A stretch of 38,076 nt of DNA from Bacillota bacterium (GCA_012520795.1 JAAYNP010000103.1:1-38076); one strand, 5' to 3'; positions 26,472-34,640 are shown, counted from the stretch's first letter. The notes: generated by a model from the letters alone, not told the origin. Program-made: numbers and translations.

Positions 26472-27287
26472 ATGAGCGCTCGTACATTGGCTTGGGACTC
26501 GGTTGTAAGCATGCCGGAGAAGAACCGGGTGAAAAAGCCCCGGACAAACGGTGTCACAATGGTGATTGACAAGGGGCTGGGAATCAGGGCCGCCAAGGAT
26601 TTGCTGGAACTGGCTGCTGATTATATTGACTTTATCAAAATTGCCTTTGGCAGCCCTGCTCTCTATCCTGTCAACCTGCTTGCAGAAAAGATCGAACTTG
26701 TGAAGTCCTACGGAATTCATATTTACCCGGGAGGAACGCTGTTTGAGATTGCCGCCTACCAGGGAAGACTGCCGCAGTTTTATCAACGCGCCGCCGAACT
26801 TGGTTTTACCTATGTGGAAGTGTCGGAGGGCACGATCGATCTAACGCCGCAATTGCGGGAAAGGTACATCAAGCAGTCGCTGGACCAGGGGTTCGGCGTG
26901 CTGTCCGAAATCGGCAAGAAGGACCGTTCGATCCACCTGGATCCTCACGCAGCCATAGTTCAAATCGAAGCCGATTTGGCCAATGGTGCTGAAAAGGTAA
27001 TCATTGAAGGGCGTGATTCAGGCAAAGGAGTGGGGATTTACGATGAAGACGGGAAAGTCCGCGGTGAACTTCTGAGTGTTCTGATCAACGGCATCGCGGA
27101 CATGAGCAGAATCATTATTGAGGCTCCCCAGACCAGCCAGCACAATTACCTGCTGACCAAAATCGGGCCCAATGTCAACCTGGGCAATGTGCAGCCCCAT
27201 GATGTACTTACTCTTGAATCCACACGCTGGGGCTTGCGCGGTGATACGCTGCGAAACCTGATCAAGATCCGGCCGCCGTCTGTCTAA
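26472..27287 (+). CDS. comA: phosphosulfolactate synthase (ComA family)
   Basis: Adds sulfite to phosphoenolpyruvate to give (2R)-phospho-3-sulfolactate, first step to sulfolactate (in spores) or coenzyme M (in methanogens). 271 residues from the ATG at 26472, nine bases after GAGGGGAG; a GTG two codons earlier is too close to the site. TIM-barrel protein with TMVIDKGLG, DFIKIAFGS, GIHIYPGGTLFE, EVSEGTIDL and VIIEGRDSGKGVGIYD, all hallmarks of the family. No comB or comC gene is nearby. Its stop overlaps the convergent rsmI stop. Confidence 0.9.
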   Translation: MSARTLAWDSVVSMPEKNRVKKPRTNGVTMVIDKGLGIRAAKDLLELAADYIDFIKIAFGSPALYPVNLLAEKIELVKSYGIHIYPGGTLFEIAAYQGRLPQFYQRAAELGFTYVEVSEGTIDLTPQLRERYIKQSLDQGFGVLSEIGKKDRSIHLDPHAAIVQIEADLANGAEKVIIEGRDSGKGVGIYDEDGKVRGELLSVLINGIADMSRIIIEAPQTSQHNYLLTKIGPNVNLGNVQPHDVLTLESTRWGLRGDTLRNLIKIRPPSV

Positions 27288-28117
27288 TCCTGCTGGTCAA
27301 GCTTCAGTGCGATTCTGTAGGCTTCATTCCTGCCCACCCCAAGCAGTTGGGCTGTGGCTTTGGCTGCTTCTCTTTTTGACAATCCCTGTTCAAAAAATTG
27401 ATGCAGACAGTCTCTGATCTGTCCTTCGCCGGCTTGATCCGGCGCTGCCCCCGGATCGGAGCCTGCCACCACGATCACAAATTCGCCCCGGGGTTGATTG
27501 GCAGTGTAATAATCAATGAGCTCTGACAGCTTTCCCCGCCGCGTTTCTTCAAACTGTTTGGTCAGCTCACGGGAAACTGAACACTGGCGGTCACCCAAAT
27601 GCTCTTTGAGAGCAGTCAATGTCCCGGCCAAACGTTGAGGGGCTTCATAAAAGATCAAAGGGCAGCCCAGACTGGCCAGATCGGCCAGGAGTTTGGCGAT
27701 CTGCGATTGTTTCCGGGGCAAAAAGCCGTGAAAATAAAAGGGCCCGGTCAACAGCCCACTTTGAACCACAGCAGTAATGGCAGCATTCGCGCCGGGCAAT
27801 ACGGTAAAAGGCAGGCCTGCGGCGATGACCTCGGCGATCAACTCTGCTCCCGGATCAGAAATACCGGGCATGCCTGCATCCGAAACAAAGGCGATATTTT
27901 TGCCAGCCTTGAGCAGTGCAATGATCTGCCCGGATTTTTCCCGTTCATTGAACTTATGCAGAGAAGTCAGGGGCTTGGAAATCTGATAGTGGCTTAACAG
28001 TTTCCTGGTCCGCCTGGTATCCTCCGCAACAATCAAATCCGCCTCTTTCAAGGCACGCAGCACCCGCAGTGTGATATCTTCCAAATTGCCGATAGGTGTG
28101 GCACAGATATACAGCAT
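27284..28117 (-). CDS. rsmI: 16S rRNA (cytidine1402-2'-O)-methyltransferase RsmI
   Basis: Methylates the ribose of C1402 in the ribosomal P site. 277 residues from the ATG at 28117; the upstream in-frame TTG would place GGAGG (28131-28135) inside the gene. Tetrapyrrole-methylase fold: LYICATPIGNLEDIT, EDTRRT, FVSDAGMPGISDPG, PGANAAITA and FYEAPQRL. The C-terminal small HTH-like extension (SKREAAKATAQLLG) is usual in RsmI. It is last in the tmk-holB cluster and convergent with comA. Confidence 0.96.
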   Translation of the reverse strand: MLYICATPIGNLEDITLRVLRALKEADLIVAEDTRRTRKLLSHYQISKPLTSLHKFNEREKSGQIIALLKAGKNIAFVSDAGMPGISDPGAELIAEVIAAGLPFTVLPGANAAITAVVQSGLLTGPFYFHGFLPRKQSQIAKLLADLASLGCPLIFYEAPQRLAGTLTALKEHLGDRQCSVSRELTKQFEETRRGKLSELIDYYTANQPRGEFVIVVAGSDPGAAPDQAGEGQIRDCLHQFFEQGLSKREAAKATAQLLGVGRNEAYRIALKLDQQD

Positions 28118-28162
28118 TGGATAATTGAATCCTCCAGACAATCCGCCAAACGGATCGGATGC

Positions 28163-29197
28163 TCAGTGTTGGCTCTTGGGCCCCTTCCTCTTCTTCTTCT
28201 GGCCGGGCTTTTTCCGCTTCGGCCGGCCCTCTTTGCGCTTACGGCCTGATTTTCCACCCTTTTTAACTGGCTTTTTACCCTCTTGATCACTCGCCTGGCG
28301 TTCCTGGACAGACCGGTCACGATTCTGGGCTGTCTTTTGCTCCGGAATAGGGCTTTCGCCGCTTTGGGCAGGACCTCCGTTGCTAACAGGTTCTTCCGGC
28401 TCTGCAGGTTCATCAATCTGTTCGCCGTCGAGGAGGGCGAGATCCAGGGCGCTCTCCGCATCTTCCTGATCTTCAAGGTTATCCAATTCAGCCAAGTCTA
28501 ATTCCCCATAAGCGCTCAACACAATTGAACCTTTGTACGGAAGCTCGTCCTTGGCTTCTTTGTAGACATCGGCTTCATATTTCAAACAGCACATCAGGCG
28601 CCCGCAAATTCCGGAAATCTTGGTGGGGTTCAAAGACAGATTCTGTTCTTTTGCCATTCTGATTGAAACCGGTTCGAAATCCCCAAGGAAACTTGCACAG
28701 CATAGAGTGCGACCACAAGGCCCTATGCCCCCGATAACCTTCGCTTCATCCCTGACACCGATTTGCCTGAGTTCAATCCTGGTTTTGAATACGCTGGCTA
28801 GATCTTTCACCAATTCCCGGAAATCCACTCGGCCGTCGGCGGTGAAGTAGAAAATCAGTTTGGAATCGTCAAAGGTATATTCCGAATCAATCAATTTCAT
28901 GGGCAGCCCATGCCTCTCAATCTTTTCCAGGGCAATGTCAAAAGCCTTGGCGGCTTTGACCCGGTTTTCCTCCATGTGCTCATGGTCATCTTCGGTGGCA
29001 ATACGTATCACCTGTTTCAGAGGCTGGACCACATCATCTTCGTTCACCTCTTTGATTCCCACCACCACGTCTCCATATTCAGTGCCCCGGGCGGTTTCGA
29101 CTATGGCCCGGTGCCCAACCTCTATCTCGAGATCTCCTGGATCAAAATAATAAACTTTTCCTGCTTTCTTGAATCTAACGCCAACAACTTTTACCAT
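28163..29197 (-). CDS. ricT: RicT/YaaT, PSP1-domain protein with a basic tail
   Basis: In Bacillus, RicT forms the RicA-RicF-RicT complex, which promotes RNase Y-dependent mRNA processing and affects sporulation and competence. 344 residues, longer than the Bacillus protein. The PSP1 core (about 1-225) keeps the six cysteines at 161, 166, 167, 198, 203 and 204 (CGRTLCC and CGRLMCC) that bind Fe-S clusters. Residues 231-270 are acidic. Residues 308-344 are strongly basic (KKGGKSGRKRK, PKRKKPGQKKKRKG), suggesting RNA binding. ATG immediately after the holB stop. Confidence 0.93.
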   Translation of the reverse strand: MVKVVGVRFKKAGKVYYFDPGDLEIEVGHRAIVETARGTEYGDVVVGIKEVNEDDVVQPLKQVIRIATEDDHEHMEENRVKAAKAFDIALEKIERHGLPMKLIDSEYTFDDSKLIFYFTADGRVDFRELVKDLASVFKTRIELRQIGVRDEAKVIGGIGPCGRTLCCASFLGDFEPVSIRMAKEQNLSLNPTKISGICGRLMCCLKYEADVYKEAKDELPYKGSIVLSAYGELDLAELDNLEDQEDAESALDLALLDGEQIDEPAEPEEPVSNGGPAQSGESPIPEQKTAQNRDRSVQERQASDQEGKKPVKKGGKSGRKRKEGRPKRKKPGQKKKRKGPKSQH

Positions 29198-30193
29198 TTA
29201 TGCAAGTACTCCTTTTCTGATCTGAAGTAATAGGTTTCCCATCATGAATCTTATCCGCACATTCCGGTCCAGCTGACCGTGGAGGCCAATGATCGCCTTC
29301 GAAATCTGTTCCAATGATGACCGGTGATATCTTTTACAACTCACAGACAATTCATGTAAATAGTCAAGGTTCAACACTTGATGCTCAAGCCCCGCCTGCA
29401 AACACCATAAATCACGGTACCAATGGAGCATGATCGTTAAATCTAAAGCCACAAGCTGCCGTTCTTCCTCCCAGCGATGGCTTAACCCCAAAACTTCATA
29501 CAAGCTCATGCCCGGAAGATTGATCAGCTGCTCCAATACGAATTTGCGGCGATCAAGCAAGGGGCTTTCCCATAGGTCCATTGCCCGGCCTATTGATCCT
29601 TGCGCCATCTTCGTGACAAGTTCAATTTTTTTACCGGCATCTTCCCCGCCATCGCCGGCAGCTCTTGCCTTAAGTGCTTTGGCCACGGCAGCATCACTGA
29701 GGCGGGTAAAACTGATCGCCTGGCAGCGGGATCGAATCGTTGGCAAAATCTGTTCCACATGATCGGTAATCAAGATGAACACGACGGAGCCGGGCGGTTC
29801 TTCCAACAGTTTGAGAAAACTGTTGGCCGCCTGCGGAGTCATCCGGTGAGCTTCGTTGATGATCCAGATCAAATAGTGTTCCTGGGCATACTGCACTTGT
29901 TGGTGGACACTGCGGATCTGTTCAATCCTGATTGTGCCGTCTTGCGGATCCAGCGCCCGCAGCCCAGGGTGATTGTCCCGGCTGAGTTTGAGGCACTGGG
30001 GGCAGCTGCCGCATCCCGCCTTGGCCTCACACAGGATCTGGTGGGCAAAACCTAAAGCCGTTGTTTTCTTGCCGACACCATGATCGCCGAAAAAAAGATA
30101 GGCGTGGGCTATTGAGTCAGAGGCAACAGCACGTTGGAGGGTCCGGACAGCTACTTCCTGCTCTATGATTTCCCCTAAATGCACCGTTTTCAC
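29198..30193 (-). CDS. holB: DNA polymerase III delta' subunit
   Basis: Clamp-loader subunit that helps load the beta clamp. 331 residues: AAA+ domain with P-loop GDHGVGKKT at 36-44, zinc module with cysteines at about 55, 61, 64 and 67 (CGSCPQC), NEAHRMTPQAANSFLKLLEEPP and the SRC arginine finger in IRSRCQAI, then lid and collar domains. Positioned between yaaR and ricT exactly as in Bacillus. Confidence 0.95.
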   Translation of the reverse strand: MKTVHLGEIIEQEVAVRTLQRAVASDSIAHAYLFFGDHGVGKKTTALGFAHQILCEAKAGCGSCPQCLKLSRDNHPGLRALDPQDGTIRIEQIRSVHQQVQYAQEHYLIWIINEAHRMTPQAANSFLKLLEEPPGSVVFILITDHVEQILPTIRSRCQAISFTRLSDAAVAKALKARAAGDGGEDAGKKIELVTKMAQGSIGRAMDLWESPLLDRRKFVLEQLINLPGMSLYEVLGLSHRWEEERQLVALDLTIMLHWYRDLWCLQAGLEHQVLNLDYLHELSVSCKRYHRSSLEQISKAIIGLHGQLDRNVRIRFMMGNLLLQIRKGVLA

Positions 30194-30198
30194 CCGCT

Positions 30199-30642
30199 CT
30201 AGAGAATAATGTCCAGCAGCAGACCGCGGATCTCATCCAATTTGGACGCCAAATCCAGAGTTGTGTCCTGCTTGTCAATAACCATCTGAGTCAGCTGTTC
30301 CAGCTGCTCATCGATCCTGTCCACAATAATAAACAACCTTCTGCGGCCGACTCGATCGATAAACCGCCGTTCAGAAACCTCATAGGTGGCATTGAGCACC
30401 TGCTTCAAAAATGAACGCACTGCTGCCTTATAGCTCTTCAGATTTGCCAAAGTCGGCTGACCTCGGAGTTTTTTGCCCAACAGATCAATGGTTTCCAGGG
30501 CAGCGTCAAGATCGATCGATGCCGCTGTCTTTTCTTGGAGTGTGGTATAGAACGGGCTGTGGATCATTTCCACCTGCTGCCTGTTTGGCTTTTTTTCTCC
30601 CTTGACGAACCGATTGCGGGTTCTTTTTTCACCAATTTTCAT
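30199..30642 (-). CDS. YaaR family protein (DUF327)
   Basis: 147 residues, highly charged and helical, including KAAVRSFLKQVLNATYEV and RRLFIIVDRIDEQLEQLTQM. It matches the DUF327/YaaR family found between the c-di-AMP receptor gene and holB in Firmicutes; function unknown. No membrane segment or catalytic motif. It lies 27 bases after the yaaQ homologue and 5 bases before holB. Confidence 0.85.
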   Translation of the reverse strand: MKIGEKRTRNRFVKGEKKPNRQQVEMIHSPFYTTLQEKTAASIDLDAALETIDLLGKKLRGQPTLANLKSYKAAVRSFLKQVLNATYEVSERRFIDRVGRRRLFIIVDRIDEQLEQLTQMVIDKQDTTLDLASKLDEIRGLLLDIIL

Positions 30643-30669
30643 GGGTTACCTCCATGGTTGTCCACCCCA

Positions 30670-30900
30670 TTAAATCCGCTCAAAACGCTCCACATCAAGT
30701 ACAAACACGGTTGCCCTGGTCAGCAGTTCCAACAATTGGCCAACTCTTTGATCATCTGTTCCAATAATGAGTGTGGTGTTGCCGGTCTTAAGGAATCCAC
30801 CGGTACTGGCAAGTTTAGTGGCACTAAAACCATTGGCAGTCAGTTTGTTTAGCGCTTCTGCCACCTGTGTATCCTCAATGATGACAATCGCCAGCTTCAC
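30670..30900 (-). CDS. darA: short DarA/YaaQ-like c-di-AMP receptor homologue
   Basis: The family is a PII-like trimer that binds cyclic di-AMP. Here 76 residues, against about 109 in Bacillus DarA. The N-terminal strand-helix-strand with ATKLASTGGFLKTGNTT, which carries ligand-binding residues, is intact, and so is the last strand ATVFVLDVERF. The long loop that joins them in the family is absent: LLELL at 57-61 runs straight into ATVFVL. The frame is clean, so this is a compact form rather than a frameshift. It overlaps the tmk stop by four bases. Confidence 0.88.
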   Translation of the reverse strand: MKLAIVIIEDTQVAEALNKLTANGFSATKLASTGGFLKTGNTTLIIGTDDQRVGQLLELLTRATVFVLDVERFERI

Positions 30901-31511
30901 AGAATCCCCCTCTCTGCAATAACGGACCAGATTTTCTCAAAGACCTGATCAATTGTACCTGATGCATCGATCAGGAAAAAGCGCTCCGGTTCCGCCCGGG
31001 CTATCTGGTGATAACCGTTTCTCACTCTGTGGTAGTATTCCAGATCGCGCTGTTCAATCCGATCACCTTTCGTCCGTTTAAGGGCCCGTTCCAGCTCTTC
31101 GTCCAGGCATAAAGTAAGCTGGGGCAGAACCCCTTCCACTGCCAGTTCGTTGATCTGCCGCACCAACACCGGATCACGGCCCAGCCCATAGCCTTGATAA
31201 GCCACAGTTGAATCAAGGTAGCGATCACACAACACCACTTTACCCGCCTTGAGGGCAGGAACGATAACTTCAGCCACATGCTGGGCTCGATCAGCTGCGT
31301 AGAGCAGCAGCTCTGCTTGGGCGCCGAGGTTTTTGAGCCCGGGGTTCAACAAAAGCCGGCGGATGCCCCGCCCCAGTTCAGTGCCTCCCGGTTCTCTTGT
31401 TTTCACAACCGGGTGCCCCAACTGAAGGCATTTCTGATACACCAAGTCCAGCTGGGTGGATTTGCCCACTCCATCAATGCCTTCAAAGGTGATAAATGTT
31501 CCCTGCTTCAT
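30897..31511 (-). CDS. tmk: thymidylate kinase
   Basis: Phosphorylates dTMP to dTDP. 204 residues from the ATG at 31511 behind GAGGG; the longer frame to 31739 lies over csfB and is not used. P-loop FEGIDGVGKSTQ, TREPGGTELGRGIRRLLL, DRYLDSTVAYQGYGLG and the LID region around KRTKGDRIEQRD are all present. It is followed by the yaaQ homologue with an ATGA overlap and preceded by the Gin-like gene, matching the Bacillus cluster. Confidence 0.96.
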   Translation of the reverse strand: MKQGTFITFEGIDGVGKSTQLDLVYQKCLQLGHPVVKTREPGGTELGRGIRRLLLNPGLKNLGAQAELLLYAADRAQHVAEVIVPALKAGKVVLCDRYLDSTVAYQGYGLGRDPVLVRQINELAVEGVLPQLTLCLDEELERALKRTKGDRIEQRDLEYYHRVRNGYHQIARAEPERFFLIDASGTIDQVFEKIWSVIAERGIL

Positions 31512-31527
31512 CTTTAACCCTCTTAAA

Positions 31528-31731
31528 CTATTTGATCGGTTTCTCCGGTAGTAGAGTTTGCACGGGTAATATGAACTCCCAAAGCCTTTTAACCCGCTCG
31601 ATCCACAACGGATAACCCGGATCGGAAACCTGAAGAGAAACAATTGCAGACTCACACTCACGGCAGATGCAGGCTCCTTTGATCTCCAACCCGCCTTTGG
31701 TACATGCTTTTCCGCACAGATTACAGGCCAT
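31528..31731 (-). CDS. csfB: Gin/CsfB-like inhibitor of sigma-G
   Basis: 67 residues. In Bacillus, Gin (CsfB) is a forespore-made zinc protein that binds and inhibits sigma-G and sigma-E. The visible pattern is CNLCGKAC near the N-terminus and CICRECE about 12 residues later, giving a four-to-six-cysteine zinc site, followed by the family's SDPGYPLWIERVKRLW segment. Position next to tmk-yaaQ-yaaR-holB supports the call. ATG behind GGGGTGAGG. It is the clearest sporulation-specific gene in the window. Confidence 0.8.
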   Translation of the reverse strand: MACNLCGKACTKGGLEIKGACICRECESAIVSLQVSDPGYPLWIERVKRLWEFILPVQTLLPEKPIK

Positions 31732-31735
31732 AGCC

Positions 31736-31994
31736 TCACCCCACTACAGGATACTCCGGTTGATTGGCATCTGTGTTGGTCCGCGTTAAATAATCTTTCT
31801 CGAAAAATGCCCCATATCCTGCTTTGTGTCCAATTACCTTATAACCCCAGTGTCTTTGCCAAATCAATCCCAAGACTGAGAAAAACCCATTCCCCAGCCT
31901 GTTATCAGCTGCTGCCCGCAGGTGTACACTAAAGCCAGAAGGAAACTGCAGTCCTGATCGTGAACGTACGTATGTGTAAAGGAGCTGAACAGCT
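31736..31994 (-). other. gap upstream of csfB with a possible small ORF
   Basis: A minus-strand frame stays open for 96 codons and stops (TGA) five bases before csfB, as a coupled gene would. Its last 50 codons look protein-like (GYKVIGHKAGYGAFFEKDY), but the frame begins inside the opposing liaF gene and I find no ribosome-binding site at any internal start. It may be a decayed or very small gene. Near the right end is an ACGTACGT palindrome (31964-31971) and the liaF ribosome-binding site. No clear promoter was identified. Confidence 0.25.
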
Positions 31995-32720
31995 ATGCGG
32001 ATATCGTGGAACACCGGTGTCCCCATCTTGATTATCTTGATTGGAATCGGTTACCTGCTGGCAAACCTGGATATTATTCCGATCACCCCATGGCAAGCTT
32101 TTGTCCGGTATTGGCCGGCTCTGCTCGTATTGTGGGGACTGCGCGTCATTATTTGGGATATTTTGCGTTCAAGGTTTAGGGCTTATAAAACTGCATCCCT
32201 AATCTATGGATCCGCATTGATCTTGATTGGGCTCCACCTCCTGGTGCCGCGGCTGGGGATTACCTGGTTCGCAATCACTTGGGGTATAGTTTGGCCCGTG
32301 CTGTTAATCGCCCTGGGCCTGGAGATTCTCCTCAAGAGAAAGGGCGAACGCAAGTCTTACAACACTTTCATAGTCAGCAGTTTTTCCCGGGGCGGGACAG
32401 CCTGGTATGTGGATGATTTGTATCTGAACCAGTTTATCGGTGATATCAAATTGGATCTGACCAAAGCTGTGATTCCAAATAAAGAAATCTTTTTTGACAT
32501 CAGCGGTTCAATCGGAGATCTCGTCATCTATCTTCCAATTGATCTGCCGCTGCATGCCAAGTGCAGAGTGGGCATCGGCGAGGTGGACATCCCGGACAGG
32601 TCAGAAGAAGGTCTCGGAGCAGCAGCCGAAGTGAAAACCGCAGATTATGACGGGGCAGAACGCAAGCTGAACCTGACTGTGTCATACAGGATTGGCAGTG
32701 TTACAGTGCGGCGGATTTAA
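31995..32720 (+). CDS. liaF: LiaF-like membrane protein
   Basis: In Bacillus, LiaF keeps the LiaS kinase inactive until the envelope is damaged. 241 residues: four N-terminal membrane helices (about 8-25, 33-52, 64-82 and 88-110) typical of the LiaF transmembrane domain, then a C-terminal beta-solenoid-like domain (about 125-241) with repeated short strands (FIGDIKLDLTKA, ISGSIGDLVIYLP, VGIGEVDIP). ATG behind AAAGGAG. It leads a liaF-liaS-liaR operon. Confidence 0.88.
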   Translation: MRISWNTGVPILIILIGIGYLLANLDIIPITPWQAFVRYWPALLVLWGLRVIIWDILRSRFRAYKTASLIYGSALILIGLHLLVPRLGITWFAITWGIVWPVLLIALGLEILLKRKGERKSYNTFIVSSFSRGGTAWYVDDLYLNQFIGDIKLDLTKAVIPNKEIFFDISGSIGDLVIYLPIDLPLHAKCRVGIGEVDIPDRSEEGLGAAAEVKTADYDGAERKLNLTVSYRIGSVTVRRI

Positions 32721-32736
32721 AAAAGGGGCGACTGTA

Positions 32737-33762
32737 ATGCATAACTTCCGTTGGAAATGGATCGGGTATTACGTAATCAGCAATTTGCTGCTTGCCGCTG
32801 GTCATTTTGTCCTGATGTGGGCTGTTTTGCAGGCACAAGAGATTGAAGTGGCTGCCGCCGAATTTTTTGCATTTGCCCTGGCTGCTGCGGCAGGCACCTT
32901 TATCCTGGCTGTGATCTTTGGCTACGAGTTTTCGAAAAGCCTGCACAGCAAACTCCAGGACATCACTGCCGGGGTAAAAACCTTGGCCTACGGCGATCTC
33001 AGCTTTCGCCTGCCGTTCACGGAAGATCGGGATCTAGGCGATATTGCCCTTGCATTCAACGAAATGGCCGATCGCATCGATGCTCAAGTCTCATCTTTGC
33101 AGAAACTAGCCCAGGAAAATGAACAGCTAATTCAACAGGCCAAGTCCGTCGCCATCATCGAAGAAAGGCAAAGGCTGGCCCAAGAGCTCCATGATGCCGT
33201 CAGCCAACAATTGTTTTCCATTGCCCTGACCAGTGCCACTGCAGCGAAAATCTTTGACCAAGATCCCCAGCGGGCGTCAATGCTGCTGCGCCAGATTGAG
33301 CAATCAGCCAATAAAGCCCAGGGCGAAATGCGGGCTTTGCTGCTGCAGCTGCGGCCGCAAACGCTGGAAAACCAGCCTTTGGTTGAGGCGATCCGCTCGC
33401 TGGCCGATGAGCTTATGGCGAAAATGCCAATTAAGTGCCATTTGACGCTGGCCGACCTAAGCCTGCCGGCCCATGTGGAAAACCACTTGTACCGTATTTT
33501 TCAAGAAGGCCTGGCCAATGTACTGCGCCACTCGCACGCCTCACAGGTGGAAATCCGCCTGGAGAGCTTTGAAAACAACAGCCGGGTCCGCCTTGCCATC
33601 GAGGATAATGGGATCGGCTTCTCGGAAGAAGACATTTCCCAAACATCGTTTGGTATCCGCACAATTAGGGAAAGGGTCAATGAGCTGGGCGGCACAGCAG
33701 AGTGGATTTCAGTTCCCGGCAAAGGCACCAGGCTTGAAGTGAGAATTCCTGTCAGAAAGTAG
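32737..33762 (+). CDS. liaS: LiaS-like sensor histidine kinase
   Basis: 341 residues from the ATG at 32737 behind AAAGGGG; an earlier in-frame ATG at 32692 lies inside liaF. Two membrane helices (about 11-31 and 42-62) with almost no outside loop, so it is an intramembrane-sensing kinase. HAMP about 65-120, HisKA_3 with phospho-acceptor H152 (QRLAQELHDAVSQQLFS), and HATPase with EDNGIGF and GIRTIRERV. NarL-type kinase for the adjacent LiaR. Confidence 0.92.
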   Translation: MHNFRWKWIGYYVISNLLLAAGHFVLMWAVLQAQEIEVAAAEFFAFALAAAAGTFILAVIFGYEFSKSLHSKLQDITAGVKTLAYGDLSFRLPFTEDRDLGDIALAFNEMADRIDAQVSSLQKLAQENEQLIQQAKSVAIIEERQRLAQELHDAVSQQLFSIALTSATAAKIFDQDPQRASMLLRQIEQSANKAQGEMRALLLQLRPQTLENQPLVEAIRSLADELMAKMPIKCHLTLADLSLPAHVENHLYRIFQEGLANVLRHSHASQVEIRLESFENNSRVRLAIEDNGIGFSEEDISQTSFGIRTIRERVNELGGTAEWISVPGKGTRLEVRIPVRK

Positions 33763-33770
33763 GTGTAAGC

Positions 33771-34409
33771 ATGGTCCAAGACACCATTAAGGTCCTGATT
33801 GTGGACGACCATGAAATGGTCCGGCTTGGGTTAAGCGCTTATCTGGAAACTGAATCAGATATATCCGTGATTGGCGAAGCGGAAAACGGGCAGGCTGCCA
33901 TCGAATTCTGCCGCAGTGCCACACCTGATGTAATCCTCATGGACTTGGTGATGGATCCAGTGGACGGTGTCGAAGCCACGAGGCAAATCCTGGCGCTTAA
34001 ACCGCAGATTAAGATTATTGTCCTTACCAGCTTCATCGATGAAACCCAAATAATGCCTGCCCTTGAAGCCGGCGCCATTAGTTATTTGCTTAAGACAGCC
34101 AAGGCTGAAGAGATTGCCAGGGCAATCCGCTGTGCCCTAGAGGATCAGTCGGTTATCGAACCAACCGTTGCCGCCAAGATGCTCAGGTCTATGCGCCGGC
34201 AAGAGCCCAAACTCCATGATTCGCTCACGGAACGTGAATTGGAAGTGCTCAAACTGATCGGCCAGGGAAAAAGCAACCAGGAAATTGCCGACGCATTGTT
34301 CATCGGCATTAAGACTGTAAAGACTCATGTATCTAACATTTTGTCGAAATTGCAATGTGAAGACCGGACTCAGGCTGCAATTTACGCCAATAGGCATAAG
34401 ATTGTGTAA
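33771..34409 (+). CDS. liaR: LiaR-like NarL/FixJ response regulator
   Basis: 212 residues. The receiver domain (1-120) has VDDHEMV, phospho-acceptor D58 (LMDLVMD), Thr in VLTSF and K108 (YLLKTA). The C-terminal LuxR-type helix-turn-helix (about 148-205) has LTERELEVLKLIGQGKSNQEIA and TVKTHVSNILSKL. It starts 8 bases after liaS. It completes a cell-envelope-stress system; its targets are not visible in the window. Confidence 0.93.
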   Translation: MVQDTIKVLIVDDHEMVRLGLSAYLETESDISVIGEAENGQAAIEFCRSATPDVILMDLVMDPVDGVEATRQILALKPQIKIIVLTSFIDETQIMPALEAGAISYLLKTAKAEEIARAIRCALEDQSVIEPTVAAKMLRSMRRQEPKLHDSLTERELEVLKLIGQGKSNQEIADALFIGIKTVKTHVSNILSKLQCEDRTQAAIYANRHKIV

Positions 34410-34475
34410 AAAATCCTTTACTTTGTTAGGATTATGTGTTAGTTTATTGTTGTAATGATGAGTTTTAACATGCAC

Positions 34476-34542
34476 ACGCTCATATAAGCTCGCAATGCGG
34501 GAGTTTCTACGTGGCAACCTATATTGCCTACGCTATGAGTGT
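34476..34542 (+). promoter_or_regulatory. variant purine riboswitch upstream of an NCS2 permease
   Basis: P1 is ACGCTCATA (34476-34484) paired with TATGAGTGT (34534-34542). The core has TAA in J1/2 and the conserved TTTCTAC in J2/3 (34504-34510). P3 is GGCA/TGCC with loop ACCTATAT. The base before TATG is C (34533), the guanine/hypoxanthine-type specificity base. Differences from the usual aptamer: the P2 arm is about six bases shorter, and J3/1 reads GCTATG rather than ACTATG. A terminator at 34586-34626 is the likely output. Confidence 0.8.
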
Positions 34543-34585
34543 TCATTGACTGTGCATTAACCCACTCTTTCCTCCAGATCGTTAA

Positions 34586-34626
34586 GGCAGCCGATGATGC
34601 ACTCGTCAGCTGCCATTTCCTTTTGC
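34586..34626 (+). terminator. riboswitch-controlled terminator
   Basis: GGCAGC-C-GATGA pairs with TCGTC-A-GCTGCC (loop TGCAC), followed by ATTTCCTTTT. The P1 3' strand ATGAGTG (34535-34541) can instead pair with CACTCGT (34600-34606), part of this hairpin, giving an antiterminator. Ligand binding would free the terminator, an OFF switch. Confidence 0.6.
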
Positions 34627-34640
34627 AAGTGCTTTATTTA

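Noticed and set aside
31512-31739. N-terminal extension of thymidylate kinase
   Set aside because: The extension overlaps csfB in another frame; the tmk fold starts at the ATG at 31511 with its own ribosome-binding site.
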